This document shows, in pieces, positions 1 to 11,045 of a stretch of 64,000 bases of DNA (within the stretch, counting starts at the first letter, position 1; each line of letters starts with the position of its first letter). A program made the position numbers and the translations under genes. The stretch comes from Mycogone perniciosa (lineage: Eukaryota; Ascomycota; Sordariomycetes; Hypocreales; Hypocreaceae), in the NCBI GenBank assembly GCA_025331125.1, contig JAOALB010000046.1, forward strand, positions 1 through 64,000, given 5' to 3'. Under the pieces are notes generated by a model that saw nothing but the letters and a program-made list of their open reading frames with translations, ran no database searches and was not told the DNA's origin.

Positions 1-1589
1 CCGGATAGGTGTCGTCCCGCTATCACCCCCCCCCATCGTATATACAGTTGATCACACATACAATATACGATTTCTTCGTAGACTTCACTTCCCTCAACAG
101 CTATTCTGCTCCTGTGGCTTCATCGTCTTTCTATGGCACGAACTATGTTTCGTAGAAAGTGGGGGGAAAATACAGCATGAAGGCCATGTATGCGTACAAA
201 AGGCCACCTAACTACTCAATGACTTAGGACCACAGCAACAGGGGCATACACCTACACCGCTTCGTATCTCTTTTCTGTCGGCTTATTCTTAGATTGTTCC
301 TTGTGGCGTGTTGCGCAATTACATCCTTCTAAATCTTCTTGAAGAGTTCTTTATGCGGATAACCAGCGGTGGCGATAATAGTAAGTTGATATTGCCTTCT
401 CCAGGCTGTATGAAACCTCCTTCCTGTATATGAGATCGTATAGTATCCTGCGTGGGCTCGGCCAGCTCATCATCATCACTATCACCATCACCATTGACAT
501 CGAAATCCGTATCAGCACTAGCATTTCTTTGATATTGCATTGTTTGACATGTAAATTACGGTGTCATTTTCAGACGTCACTATTACACGCTTACACCCAA
601 CGAACATGTGCTATACGAGTATATGTATTCGTGTGATTAGTGCTTCTGTGTAATAGTAGCGATATGATCGATAGTACATACGTAAGAGTCAAAGCACTTG
701 ACAAGACAGTGCTAGGCTTTGATCAAAAAGGCAATGGCCGAGAGGTTATGACCATAATTAGCCGCGAAAACTTCTGGGGTTCCAAAGGACCCACCACATA
801 TGGAAGCTTCAATCCATGTCGTATTTGTCGCGCTCCTCCGTACTACTAACTAGTGAAGAAGAACTTTATCTTGACACTAACAATACCTCTGTAATACGGA
901 TTAGTAGACGGACACGATAACTTCGCTAGATATCGGGGAAACAGTAAGCGCACGGTTTGACAATTGACAATCTCGATAAATGGTAAAATACTCATTTACA
1001 GGCATTGCCTGCAAGTCCGTCTGTGGGCAAACATAAGTACCTGTGGCCTAGTGGCATGGCCTTTTAATGAGTGCTACGTGCTGTTGGCTTGGCACCGAGG
1101 GCCCTCGAAATCTCTGTCCGCAGATATCTTGGGTGTGCTCCGTACTCTGCAGGGAGTTATTACGGCAAACAGCAATAGTATTTCGGCAGCATTACGGAGT
1201 CCTTCCCGGCGAAGAAATAGCCGAACATGAGGACGCGCTCTATGGATACCTGCAGAGTTAGTATGTTATTGAGTCTAGCGACTACGAGTATCTACTATTA
1301 CGGAGCAAAATGACCCCCAACGTGGCAACGTCCTAGACGGAATACTCGTAGGTGACAATCCGGCTGAATTGTTCGAGGAAAAGTGACCGAAGACTTGAAC
1401 AGAGCCTCAAGAGGGGGCCCGAGACACCTTAACCAGTTTTAATTGGAGGATTTTCTGCAATAGTTGATGTGCCACGAGCGCTAAAAGCTGGTTCTCCATT
1501 GTCATGCAGGGGCATCACCTCGGTTCCCATGAACCACACTACTTATGTACTAGTGGTATGGAATGGATCCGTTGAGATCTACGAAGTAT

Positions 1590-1605
1590 TACGGAGTACG
1601 GAGTA
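1590..1605. repeat. Tandem TACGGAGTA motif
   Basis: Two overlapping copies of TACGGAGTA in direct orientation (starts 1590 and 1597), with a TACGAAGTA variant just upstream at 1580. It belongs to a motif family scattered through the window outside predicted exons. Confidence 0.75.
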
Positions 1606-1857
1606 TTAGATATTGGTGGTACTACTCGTCCTACTCGTGCTACAGTACTACTACTTCTGCGTATTAGGGGCCGTTGGCGATCAAATCATTTACCCGTGAG
1701 GGAGACGAAAAGGAAGACCGGATTGATTGCTCAGGAGACGCGACATTCAGTAGGAAAGTGGCCGATCTGCTTGCATGCAGCAGCTCACACCCAACACTCG
1801 GTTTGTTGGTCGAAAAACTCCGCACGAAATGCTCAGCCATCCACTCATAGCATGTGC

Positions 1858-1873
1858 TACTCCGTACGGAGTA
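1858..1873. repeat. Perfect 16-bp palindrome TACTCCGTACGGAGTA
   Basis: A perfect inverted repeat formed by TACTCCGTA and TACGGAGTA sharing two central bases. It is the most complete form of the dispersed motif in this window. Confidence 0.8.
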
Positions 1874-2549
1874 GTATTAACCGCATTACTAACCCACACC
1901 ATGCTCCTCTAGATCCATATGGTTGTGTGCGCCGAACGGACCCTATAGTAGCTGACCTCTCATTGCCCGAAACGGAAGCCGACAAGACTTCACGGCACAC
2001 CTCCGAGGGAGAGTATGCGCCAGACCAATGGGGCTGAATGCAAGGCACCCGTTGTCACAGAACGCTATGCCTGTTCCTGAACGCCTCAGCGTGTGTGACT
2101 CCTCCCCATCCATGTCTAGCGAACTGGACCCGCCCTCCTATGCATTGCTGCAGGCATGGCCTATTGCGAGATTAACACCAAACCGTACCTGGCCCTACGA
2201 GTATGGGCATGGTGCAAGCGATATGTGCTAGGCGGAGTCCTCGAGTTGAGGCTCTGCGTAGGCCGAGAAGGGAAACCGCCGAATCCACAGATACCTAGAG
2301 GTCGTGAGAGTGCCTGGGGCTGAGTGTGTGTGTGGGCAGTCAAAATGGAGAGGGCTGCTGCCATTATCCTCTCGTTCGTTTCCTTTTTGCTCTCATCAAC
2401 TCTCTCTCTGTCAAGCTTCAGAGACGGCTCGGTCCTAGGCCACTTGCAGACGGTTTCGTTTGCGTCCTTTCTTTGATCCTAGCATCGCCACACTCATTAC
2501 TATTGGTTTCGGCCATCTTACACTCTTTTCTCGCCAATTAATAATCACC

Positions 2550-5500
2550 ATGGCCCTTTCATTGGCTGGTGCGGCTGGTGCCTTTGGTGCCCTCAATGGC
2601 TATTGGGGACAAGCTGGTGTTGAGAGCCTGCGAGACCACTGCGACAGCGGCGTCGATTCTATCACTCTGGGATTCATCAACGCAGCTCCCGAGAATGAGA
2701 TCTCAAACTATCCCGCGTCTAACTTTGGGCCTCATTGCTGGGCGGGAACATACAACAATACGAAAGGCGTGCCATCACGCCTGTTGAGCGAATGCATGAC
2801 AATCAAGCAAGACATCCCTTATTGTAAAGCTAGGGGCGTCAAGATCATCTTGAGCATTGGTGGAGAGTACAATATCAACTCTGACTACAGGGTCTCTACC
2901 GAGAAGAATGGTGAAAGTTTCGCCGACTTCCTCTATCGCTCCTTTGGTCCCTACAGCCCCGAATGGAGAGGGCCTCGTCCCTTCGACACTGAAACGGAAC
3001 ATACCTGCGTTGATGGCTTCGACTTTGACATTGAGGCTAATTTCCGTGAGTTACGCTTGTGTGGTGATCTCTAACAGTTACAGTGCTGATGTTCAACTTT
3101 AGCCAACAAGCCGTATATTGCCATGATCAACAAGTTCCGTTCGCTCGATCCTTCTCTATTGATCACTGGTGCTCCCGAGTGCCCTACCAGCCCACTCTGG
3201 TTCTACATGAAGGATATGATCCAACAGGCCGCGTTCGATAAGCTCTTCATCCAGTTCTACAACAATCCCGTGTGTGAGGTCATCTCCAACCCATTCGTTA
3301 TCGGCTCCAAGTTCAACTTCGACGACTGGGAGGACATTGTTTCCAAGAGCGCAAAGAGCAAGACAGCCAAGCTCTACATCGGTCTTCCCGCTGATCCTGA
3401 TTCAACCCGTACCGGCTACATTAAACCTGAGACTCTGAAGGATCTCGTCTGCAAGTACAAGGACCGACCACACTTTGGCGGTATTTCGCTGTGGGATCTG
3501 TCTCGTGGTCTCACCAATGTCATCAACGGTAAGACCTATAACCAGCACGCTTTGGATGCTCTCAAATACGGTTGCAACCCTGTTCCAACCTCGACGAGCA
3601 CAACGGCTGCCCCTACGACCACTTCAACGACGTCAACGACTACTTCGATCGAGCCAACTACGACGTCTTCGACCACGACATCATCCACTTCCGTTGAGTC
3701 AACCACTAGCAGCACCACGGTCGAGGCCACTACAACTTCAACTTCTAGTGAGCCAGAAACAACGTCCACCTCGACTGAGCCTGCTACCACAACTACCTCG
3801 GAGGAGGAAGCAACTACCACATCGATCGAGTATACCACGACTTCTCCCGTCGAGCTTCCTACGACCACATCGGTTGAGCATGTCACGACTACCTCTGATG
3901 AGCCTATTACTACAACTACGGGTGTGGAAACGACAACTACTTCAGTCGAGCCCACCACCACTTCCATCGAGGATACCACGACTTCTCCCGTCGAGCTTCC
4001 TACAACCACATCGGTTGAGCATGTCATGACTACCTCAGATGAGCCTGTTACCACGACCACTTCGGACGCGGAAACGACTACTGTATTCGAGCCCACTACA
4101 ACCGTATCGGTCGAGCTTCCTACAACCACATCGGTTGATCATGTCACGACTACCTCAGATGAGCCTGTTACCACGGCCACTTCAGAGGTAGAAACGACTA
4201 CTACATTCGACTCTACCACTTCGGTTGAGCCCACAACCACGTCAGTTGAGCATGATACGACCACTTCAAACGCAGAAACGACTGCTACGTTTGAGCCCAC
4301 CACCTCAGTCGAGCCCATTACTTCAGTTGAACTCACAACCACGTCGATTGAGCATGCTACGACTACCTCTGATAAGCCTGCTACCACGACCACCTCGGAT
4401 GCGGAAACGACTACTATATTCGAGCCCACTACAACTGTATCGGTCGAGCTTCCTACGACTACATCTATTGACCATGTCACAACTACCTCTGATGTAGAAA
4501 CGGCTACTACTCCCGAGTTCACCACTTCAGTCGAGTTCACTACTTCAGTTGAACTCACAACCACGTCGGTTGAGCATGCTACGACCACTTCAGATGCGGA
4601 AACGACTACTATTTTCGAGCCCACCACAACCGTACCAGTCGAGCTTCCTACAACTTCATCAGTTGAGCATGTCACGACTACCTCTGATGTGGAAACGGCT
4701 ACTACGTCCGAGTTCACCACTTCAGTTGAGCCCACCACTTCGGTCGAACATACTACTTCGTTCGAGTCAACCACAACCACGTCAGCCGAGCATGTCACGA
4801 CGACTGCAGTGGAGCATGATACTACAACAGCTTCGGAGGTGGAACCGACTACTACTTCAGTTGAACTCCCTACAACTACCCCCGTCGAGCCCGTCACGAC
4901 TGCTTCAGAAAAGCCCGCCACAACGACTTCAGACAAACCTGCTACTACGACCACTTCCGAAGTGGAAACGACTACTACTTCGGATGAGTCCGCCACAACC
5001 ACTTCAGCTGAGCATGGCACAACCAGTTTGGATGAACCGGCCACAACTAGTACTTTGGTTGAGCATGGTACAACTAGTACTTTAGTTGAGACTAGTACTC
5101 CAACCACTCCAGTCGAGCCTACCACCAGCGTCATCATCTCGCTTCCTACCGGGTCCACTACTTCTCATGGAGAAGTCACCTCGACATCAGCTGGCTATCC
5201 TGGATCAGTTGCCATCACACCTACAGAATCATGGGATACGACAACTGCCGGACCTACGTCCATCCCAATGACCACCAGCACGGTTTACACCACGTCAGTG
5301 CATACTGTTACCAAGTGCCCGCCCTACGTTATTGACTGCCCCAGCACTGGCTACGTGACAACTATGACCATCCCTCTATACACTACCGTCTGCCCTGTGA
5401 CCCCAACAACCGAAGCACCCAAGCCAACCACCACCACGGAGGCTTCGCTGCCATGGACAACAAGCACGGTGTATACCACCAAGATCCACACAATCACATC

Positions 5501-5963
5501 TTGTGCTCCTCAAGTCACTGACTGCCCTGTTGGCCATGTGACGACAGAGACTATCCCGTTGTATACGACTGTACATCCCGTGACTGAAACAGCCACTCCT
5601 TCAAGCCCTGGTGGTGCCGACCCTCCTGAGGAGACCACGATTTTCAACGTGCCTAGCTCAACCAGCCTACAAACCATCGTTCAGCCTACAACAGTTGTTG
5701 TGATTCCTCAACCATCTGGTGGCGAGGAATGCACCGGCCCTAGCTGCCCAGGCAAGCCAGACAAGCCTACCAGCATCTATGGCACCGGCTACCCTGGCCA
5801 TTCCAGTGTCCCTGGTGGCGCTGTGCCTACGGGTGGTAAGCCGGGTCTCCCTGTTACCCCCTCTGTCACCCCCTCAACAATCCCAACCGCCGGGGCTTCT
5901 ATGCTCAGCGCCAGCATAATGGGCCTAGTCGCCATGATTGCCATCCAGGTCTTTGCTCTGTAA
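2550..5963 (+). CDS. GH18 class III chitinase, Ser/Thr-rich, GPI-anchored
   Basis: Secreted or wall-bound endochitinase that hydrolyses beta-1,4-GlcNAc polymers. Exons 2550-3045 and 3103-5963 (57-base intron) give about 1118 residues. The ATG at 2550 sits in a good context (ATCACCATGG). The GH18 fold spans about residues 15-325. It starts with NGYWGQ, as in plant-type/CTS1 class III enzymes, and carries the catalytic DGFDFDIE (155-162, proton donor E162). A Thr/Ser/Glu/Val-rich repeat region follows (about 325-835, nt 3594-5130). Next come two copies of a roughly 42-residue module, the first with three cysteines and the second with two (nt 5271-5399 and 5457-5582). A small-residue linker and a hydrophobic C-terminal tail resemble a GPI-anchor signal. 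The N-terminal signal peptide is short and has no basic residue, which is odd; an upstream exon is not excluded. The family is certain; wall remodelling or defence is inference. Confidence 0.92.
3594..5130 (+). repeat. Degenerate Thr/Ser/Glu coding minisatellite in the chitinase
   Basis: The coding DNA repeats units that translate to variants of TTTSVEHVTTTSDEPVTTTT, with hydrophobic-acidic pairs (VE, DE) spaced by Thr/Ser runs. Units differ in length and order, so this is a slipping low-complexity array rather than exact tandem copies. It would form a heavily O-mannosylated stalk. Long stop-free frames on the opposite strand (3536-4129, 4139-5158) are by-products of this composition. Confidence 0.85.
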
Positions 5964-7480
5964 AGGGGGGGTTTTTTATGGGTGGCTGACATCTTTTTTG
6001 CGATATATATGTGTACCTTACGCATATGCGTATGTGTAAACACGAGTTGATGGGCTTGGCTCCGAGTATTCATATCTATTTCTTCAATTCGTGAACCTTG
6101 TATAACGAAACCTTTTTATATATTTATTGATGCCTATAGAGCGTTTGATTTCTGCATAGTTGATATACCACCTGTCTCATGGATGATGAGTTCGAAATCA
6201 CTATTGGAGTGTATTCCAATGCAATATACTTTCATTTATAGAATGCCATGTCTCCTGAAGAATCAAGTGCTCTTCTCGTATCTATTGTCAGAGATGTGTC
6301 AATATGGCTATACTACTAAGATCAGTCCGTAACATCTTACCACCGCTACGTGACGCTTAATAATGCACTAGCTTATATAGAGACTCGAGCAGAGGGGCCA
6401 CAAGACATACATTACCATAGGCTACTTCAATTCTACAAGTTACTCTTGCTACTATCGATTACTCTTATTGCCTATAGATAACTCTCATAACTATAAATGA
6501 CTCTTATCTACAGAGCGGCAAGAGGACGGTCGTCCCAACAAGACAAAAAGAAGAAAGACATAGAGAGATAATTGGTGACATGTGAGTGATCTAAGTAGTT
6601 TCAGCAATCAATACCTGTCTCTGTTTGCATAGGTGATCTTCTGCTATTTAGAGCCCGCGGCTTCGTCTGTTTCCCGGAGGATGAAGGGAACCTCATTCGA
6701 TTCTCGAGCCTTTTCACATGTCTGTCGGGCTTGTTTGATCTGCCTTTGTGTAATTGAAGAGGAGGCTGGGGTTGACTTCCGATTTCGCTCAAGTTTGACT
6801 TTCTTCAACCCTTGGTTGTTCCCTTTTCCCTTTGGGTTGTCAAAAATGTCAAAGCCTGTACTCTGATTAGACATTGCCGAGAACAACACAGTGGCTCCTA
6901 TGAGGTTACCAACATCCTCGACGGACAGGACCAGATCGATGACGAATACTGGGCGAATTTCTTGAAGTGTCCGATCTGCAGGGGACAACTCCATTACAAG
7001 AGTCGGTTTGCAAGACATCAACTGGATGTATACCTAGAGTGAACTAATACTGCTGCTGGCTAGGCACCTTACAACTCGGGCAGCTCTTCATCCTCCCCCT
7101 CCTTTTCATTTTCCTTCTTCTCTTATTTTCTTCCTTTTCACCTTCTCATCACATTCATGTTCAAAGAAGGCATATCCCTTGAACTCAAGTAAAAAGTCAG
7201 TCCTACACATCTATTATACTCTTTATCACGGCTAACAAATGTTTCTCCCAGATCTCTCGTGCTTTTGCGCTCAAAGTCTTCTCATTCATCCTCCAAGGAT
7301 TCAACCCATACCCATGAGAGTTGAGCTTGGCCGTTTGCGGTTACATCTTGTTCTTGGTTGCGCCCTCAGAGCTTCCCCCTGGATCCCTCGTTGCGCCATC
7401 AAAGCTATACCCCGAGGCGATACAGACTTGGCCACATATCAAAAGTCAGGAAGGCACAGTGGGTCTTCTTACTAAACGCC
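5964..7480. other. Intergenic region, AT-rich, no firm gene
   Basis: Holds the chitinase 3' region and the presumed 5' region of the next gene. Around 6420-6520 there is a run of degenerate TTACTCTTR-like units. The only candidate gene is the weak minus-strand frame at 6644-6874, listed separately. A plus-strand frame at 6812-7042 carries a CPIC motif but has no recognisable domain. Confidence 0.5.
6644..6874 (-). CDS. Possible small basic protein, unrecognised
   Basis: The open frame from ATG 6874 encodes 76 residues beginning MSNQSTGFDIFDN, then a Lys/Arg-rich segment. It is hydrophilic, with no signal peptide, membrane segment or known motif. The frame also stays open upstream of this ATG. 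Support is weak: composition and a reasonable start only. It may equally be the first exon of a longer gene or a chance frame. No function is proposed. Confidence 0.2.
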   Translation of the reverse strand: MSNQSTGFDIFDNPKGKGNNQGLKKVKLERNRKSTPASSSITQRQIKQARQTCEKARESNEVPFILRETDEAAGSK

Positions 7481-9353
7481 ATGCCAGCCTATTCCTGGAG
7501 AAGGTGTCGACTCGTTTCCAAGACACATGAAGATGGAGATTTCAGAAAACTTTCCCTGGTTTATGTCGAGAATAATGAGGACACGGCCGATGAGAAGATG
7601 CCCAAGGGCTGCAGGGGTATCCGTGATGTGAATGATCAAGGCAGCATAGTGCTCTGTCAATCTACTGGAGAAAGACAACAGGAGCCGCTGGTGCTTCAGG
7701 GCCAAGCCGAATCCCATCTCAACGGCGTATGGACGCTTTTCAAAGTCCTGAATAGGGCAAGCCATGCCTATGAGAACGAACCTTTCAAGGCTGTAGGGCA
7801 CAAGAAGGTAGCCTCTACGTCTACACCACGGGAAAAGATTAACCTCGGTCAGTCAGAAGAAAACGTCCCAAAATGCACCCTCGTGGGGTTTCATGCCCTG
7901 GAGGGAAGCATAGCAACGCTAATCAAAAGAGCTGAAGGGGGAAGCAAACCTAGTATAGGTTTACTCAAACGAGGCGGCGATCGGATAGGAAGCTTTGTCC
8001 TACGGGTACCCTATATCTTCGCGATCGAGTATCCTTCAATCCTGCTTGCTGAACTGCAAAGCTTTGCACGGAAATACCCCAACGACTTATTGACAATATG
8101 GGGATCCCGGATATTGATGATTCCTCCATCAACGAAAAAACAGTTCTTGTATCCTTGGCTTGTGCAAAACCCAAAATCCCTACGGTTAGTGCGACTCAAC
8201 TGCCTGCCCAGCTTGATGCCAAACACTATGCAAGATGCTGTCTGCGAAGAAGAATGGGCAAGGCCGAAGCTTATAGCCTCAGTCCTCACAGGAATCGGGA
8301 ACATACATTGCTTGGGCCTACCCTCCTATGACTTCACCGGTGAAGCCTATGATTCCATTGCCATCCCAGAGGCTCTGGGAATACAGATGGTGGGTGCGAA
8401 GGGGAACAGTTTGGAAAGGGCCTGTCTCCGAAGACTTCCAAGATTATAGAAGAGTTGGAATCAAGAACACCCTGGGTCCGGCCAACTTCTTGGACAATAT
8501 ATGGACAACAGGTGGGCTCTATGGGGTACATAGCTTCGAGCTGGACAAATCTGTTGAAAAGATTGAGATGGTTGTGCCGGATTACAACATCCCCCCAATC
8601 TCTCAAAAAAAGAACCAGGCGGGAAGGACTCAGACTACCGAGGATCACTCCCCAAGCCCCAGACATCAAACCTTGAAGAGACCAACCCCTACCCCTGGCC
8701 CTTCAAATGCAAAGCGGATTCGGGGTAGTATGCCAGTACGTGAAAACGTCCTCCCTCAAACAGAAAGACAATCCATGGCAACCATGCCCACAGCAACCGA
8801 GCCCACAGCAAAGATGTCTCCAGCAAGGATGTCTACAGTCAATCCATCAATATCCAAGACCCGTCTTAAAGCAGCTCGGCTAAAATCGCTGAAGAAGAAA
8901 ATGAGGCGCATTAGGGGTGCGATGAGCATATCCTCACGCTCCATTGTCAGAAAGAGTTTCTGGATGGACCTGAAGAAGCTGAAGAATGAAGGGCCCATCA
9001 CTGTTCAGGAGGGATCGGTACCATCCGTCGATAAGAGCGCGGTGCCTCGTGTATTACCGAAAAATAAGAAGAAGGGAACTGATGCTGACTACGATTCCGA
9101 TATGGAAATTTTTGGGGATAGCTCTGGGGAGGACTCTGACGAAGAGAATGAGTCTCCAGCTACTGATTATATGGTGGAAAGGCATGACTGGGATTCCCTC
9201 ATGACAGCCCTTGCCGATCACAAACCCAGACTTTGCCACGGAATCTGGGAATCTACTAGAAAGAAGTTGCTGGGTCAGGAAGGGATAAACATACCCATCC
9301 GTACAGTGTTGGACCAGCTGAATTCCGCAAAAATATTCGAAACGATGAAATGA
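7481..9353 (+). CDS. Unrecognised protein, probably one intron
   Basis: Two long frames (7358-8449 and 8328-9353) overlap in different phases. A 70-base intron 8340-8409 (donor GTGAAG, acceptor AACAG) joins them into a 600-residue protein from ATG 7481; this join is inference. An indel in a decaying gene would look the same. The N-terminal half is mixed alpha/beta-like without known motifs. The C-terminal half is basic and low-complexity (Pro/Ser/Lys-rich, about residues 350-480), then an acidic Asp/Glu/Ser patch, which suggests a nuclear protein. Upstream exons before 7481 are possible because the frame stays open to 7358. I do not recognise the family. Confidence 0.45.
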
Positions 9354-9773
9354 AATCAGGGGCCTTCCTAGGTAAGACTAGCTAGTGGTGGGAAGTTGAG
9401 CATTATGGATGGGATGCAGATGTTTGTGAATAATAATCAATGGGTTGCTATGTCTGGGGCTCTCCTTTATTAGTTGGCTCTGTTTTTGCTTGGGATTTGG
9501 GGGTTTATAGGCACGAAAAGGGGCGATCGGATTGGTGGGAGTGGCGGAGGAAGACACTGCATACCAAGATAGCTACTAGGTATTGTCATATGATATTACG
9601 TTACAAATTGATTGACCTGACGGCTGGACTGGTATAAAGCACATAATCACGATTTACTTAGGAGAGTAGATATCATAACATCAAACATCAACTTCTTCCA
9701 GCTTGCCCCCTCCTCAAACCCTCTCCCCTTCACATCAAAGATAACCATCAACCAACTCGTAGTGCTTATTCTT
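9354..9773. other. Intergenic gap, convergent 3' ends
   Basis: This lies between two convergent genes. I see no coding potential beyond short chance frames. Confidence 0.6.
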
Positions 9774-10567
9774 CTAAGCTGTGCCCTCCTCTTCTATCTT
9801 CTTCAACTCCCTCGCTGGATTTCCTACAACCACCACTCCCGGCGGCACATCCCTCGTCACCACACTCCCTGCGCCAACCACACTGCCCTTCCCAATCGTC
9901 ACCCCCGGCAACACAATCGCATTGCCGCCAAACCAGCAATCCTCCCCCACCGTAATCGGCTTACCAGCCTCCGGGCCTCGCGTGCCGTTGCGGATGCGGT
10001 GGTCGAGGGGGTGTGTGCCGGAGTAGAATGAGCAATTTGGCCCGATGAGGGTGCGGTCGCCGATGGTGATGGCGCAGGTATCTATCCAGGTGCTGTTGGA
10101 GTTGACATATACGTTTTTTCCAAGTCTGTTTTTGGGGGTTTCATATGGTTTGAGTGTCTTCCGTGATATATAAGGATATGGGAAAGGGATGAGACGTACT
10201 TGACGTTGTACCCGTAGTCCATCTTCATAGGGCCGTCTATCCATGGATAATCTTCCAGCAGTGCCTCGTCTTCTTGCTGTGTTGCTGCCAGTAGGGGCAG
10301 AGGCGAGGCATCACCATTGATGCTTGACAAATGAGGTTCAATATAAATTGGAGCAGCCTAGACAAGAGAGCCTTACTCTTTCCACATCTCTACGAGTTCC
10401 CGTCTGGTAGGATCCTCCGCGGAGTTGAAACGCTTGCATGCCCGGGTACACCTCCTCCGATCTTGAATAAGATCAGGTGTGAAGGCCCAGTATAGTTCGC
10501 CTCTCGCCATGCGGCGCCTGTTCTCCTCTAGATCGATAGGTTTACCGTCGGGTGATTGCGGGGCCAT
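9774..10567 (-). CDS. Maltose/galactoside O-acetyltransferase-like (NodL/LacA family)
   Basis: Acetyl-CoA-dependent sugar O-acetyltransferase of the left-handed beta-helix family. Exons 10377-10567, 10200-10322 and 9774-10125 give 221 residues; the introns are 54 and 74 bases. The N-terminal part matches the maltose acetyltransferase cap: M-x-x-GELYWAFTPDL, then R-x-x-C/A-x-x-x-x-x-x-FN. The C-terminal part shows hexapeptide repeats and the usual WIDTC, GTHPLD and GEDCWFGGNAIVLPGV signatures, ending in VVGNPAREL. Length is typical. The substrate in fungi is not known; sugar or sugar-alcohol acetylation is family knowledge. Confidence 0.88.
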
Positions 10568-11045
10568 GATGTCTCGTATATGCCAGATATGGATAAATGA
10601 AGTAGCAATCGAATTCGAAAAGATGAGATTTGATTAGACAGTTACGATTTATCCGCACCGATTGGGAAGATGTGTAAGTGTAGAGGAAAGGAGGGCGGAG
10701 TCGGCGTGTTCTCACCTTGTTAGACAGCAATGCGGGGATGAAATGAATCCAAGCGACAGGCAGTCTCCATATAGTAAGTAAGCTAGTGTTTTACAGCCCC
10801 TGCGTAACAAATATACTACGGAGTACTCGATAATTAGTAGTAGTATATCAATGTTCAAGGGTAATTACTTGCTTGCTTGATAAACTTGACCATTATACTT
10901 GACTCGGCGGCTCCGCTGCTTTCAATCTGCCAGACAAATACGCCTCTGCTATTACGGCATACTGTATGTAGTACGAACTACTAGAAACAACTGGGTATTT
11001 GATGCTCGTGAGAAACACTAATAAACAAAAACAACATAGGCAACC
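10568..11045. other. Intergenic region
   Basis: Promoter of the acetyltransferase and 3' region of the urea permease. It contains one TACGGAGTA motif at 10817-10825. I see no gene. Confidence 0.6.

Larger units (their letters stand above)
1..2549. other. Gene-free stretch with short palindromic motifs
   Basis: I see no convincing gene here. Open frames are short, lack recognisable domains and have no plausible splice partners. One minus-strand frame (319-540) encodes an acidic Asp/Gly-rich peptide that I cannot place. The stretch holds two copies of the TACGGAGTA-type palindrome (1590-1605 and 1858-1873). The last 200 bases are pyrimidine-rich (about 2370-2545) and probably form the promoter and 5' leader of the chitinase gene. 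Confidence 0.6.

Noticed and set aside
4139..5158. Long minus-strand open frame rich in Val, Ser and Thr
   Set aside because: It is the reverse complement of the Thr/Ser repeat of the chitinase; the repeat composition lacks stops in this phase. No start context, splice sites or domain.
6812..7042. Plus-strand frame with CPICRGQ as a zinc finger
   Set aside because: Only one Cys pair plus a distant His; no complete RING or C2H2 spacing.
10357..10376. A 20-base intron (GTAAGG to CTAG) in the acetyltransferase
   Set aside because: Too short for fungal splicing; the 54-base alternative 10323-10376 keeps frame and restores the family join.
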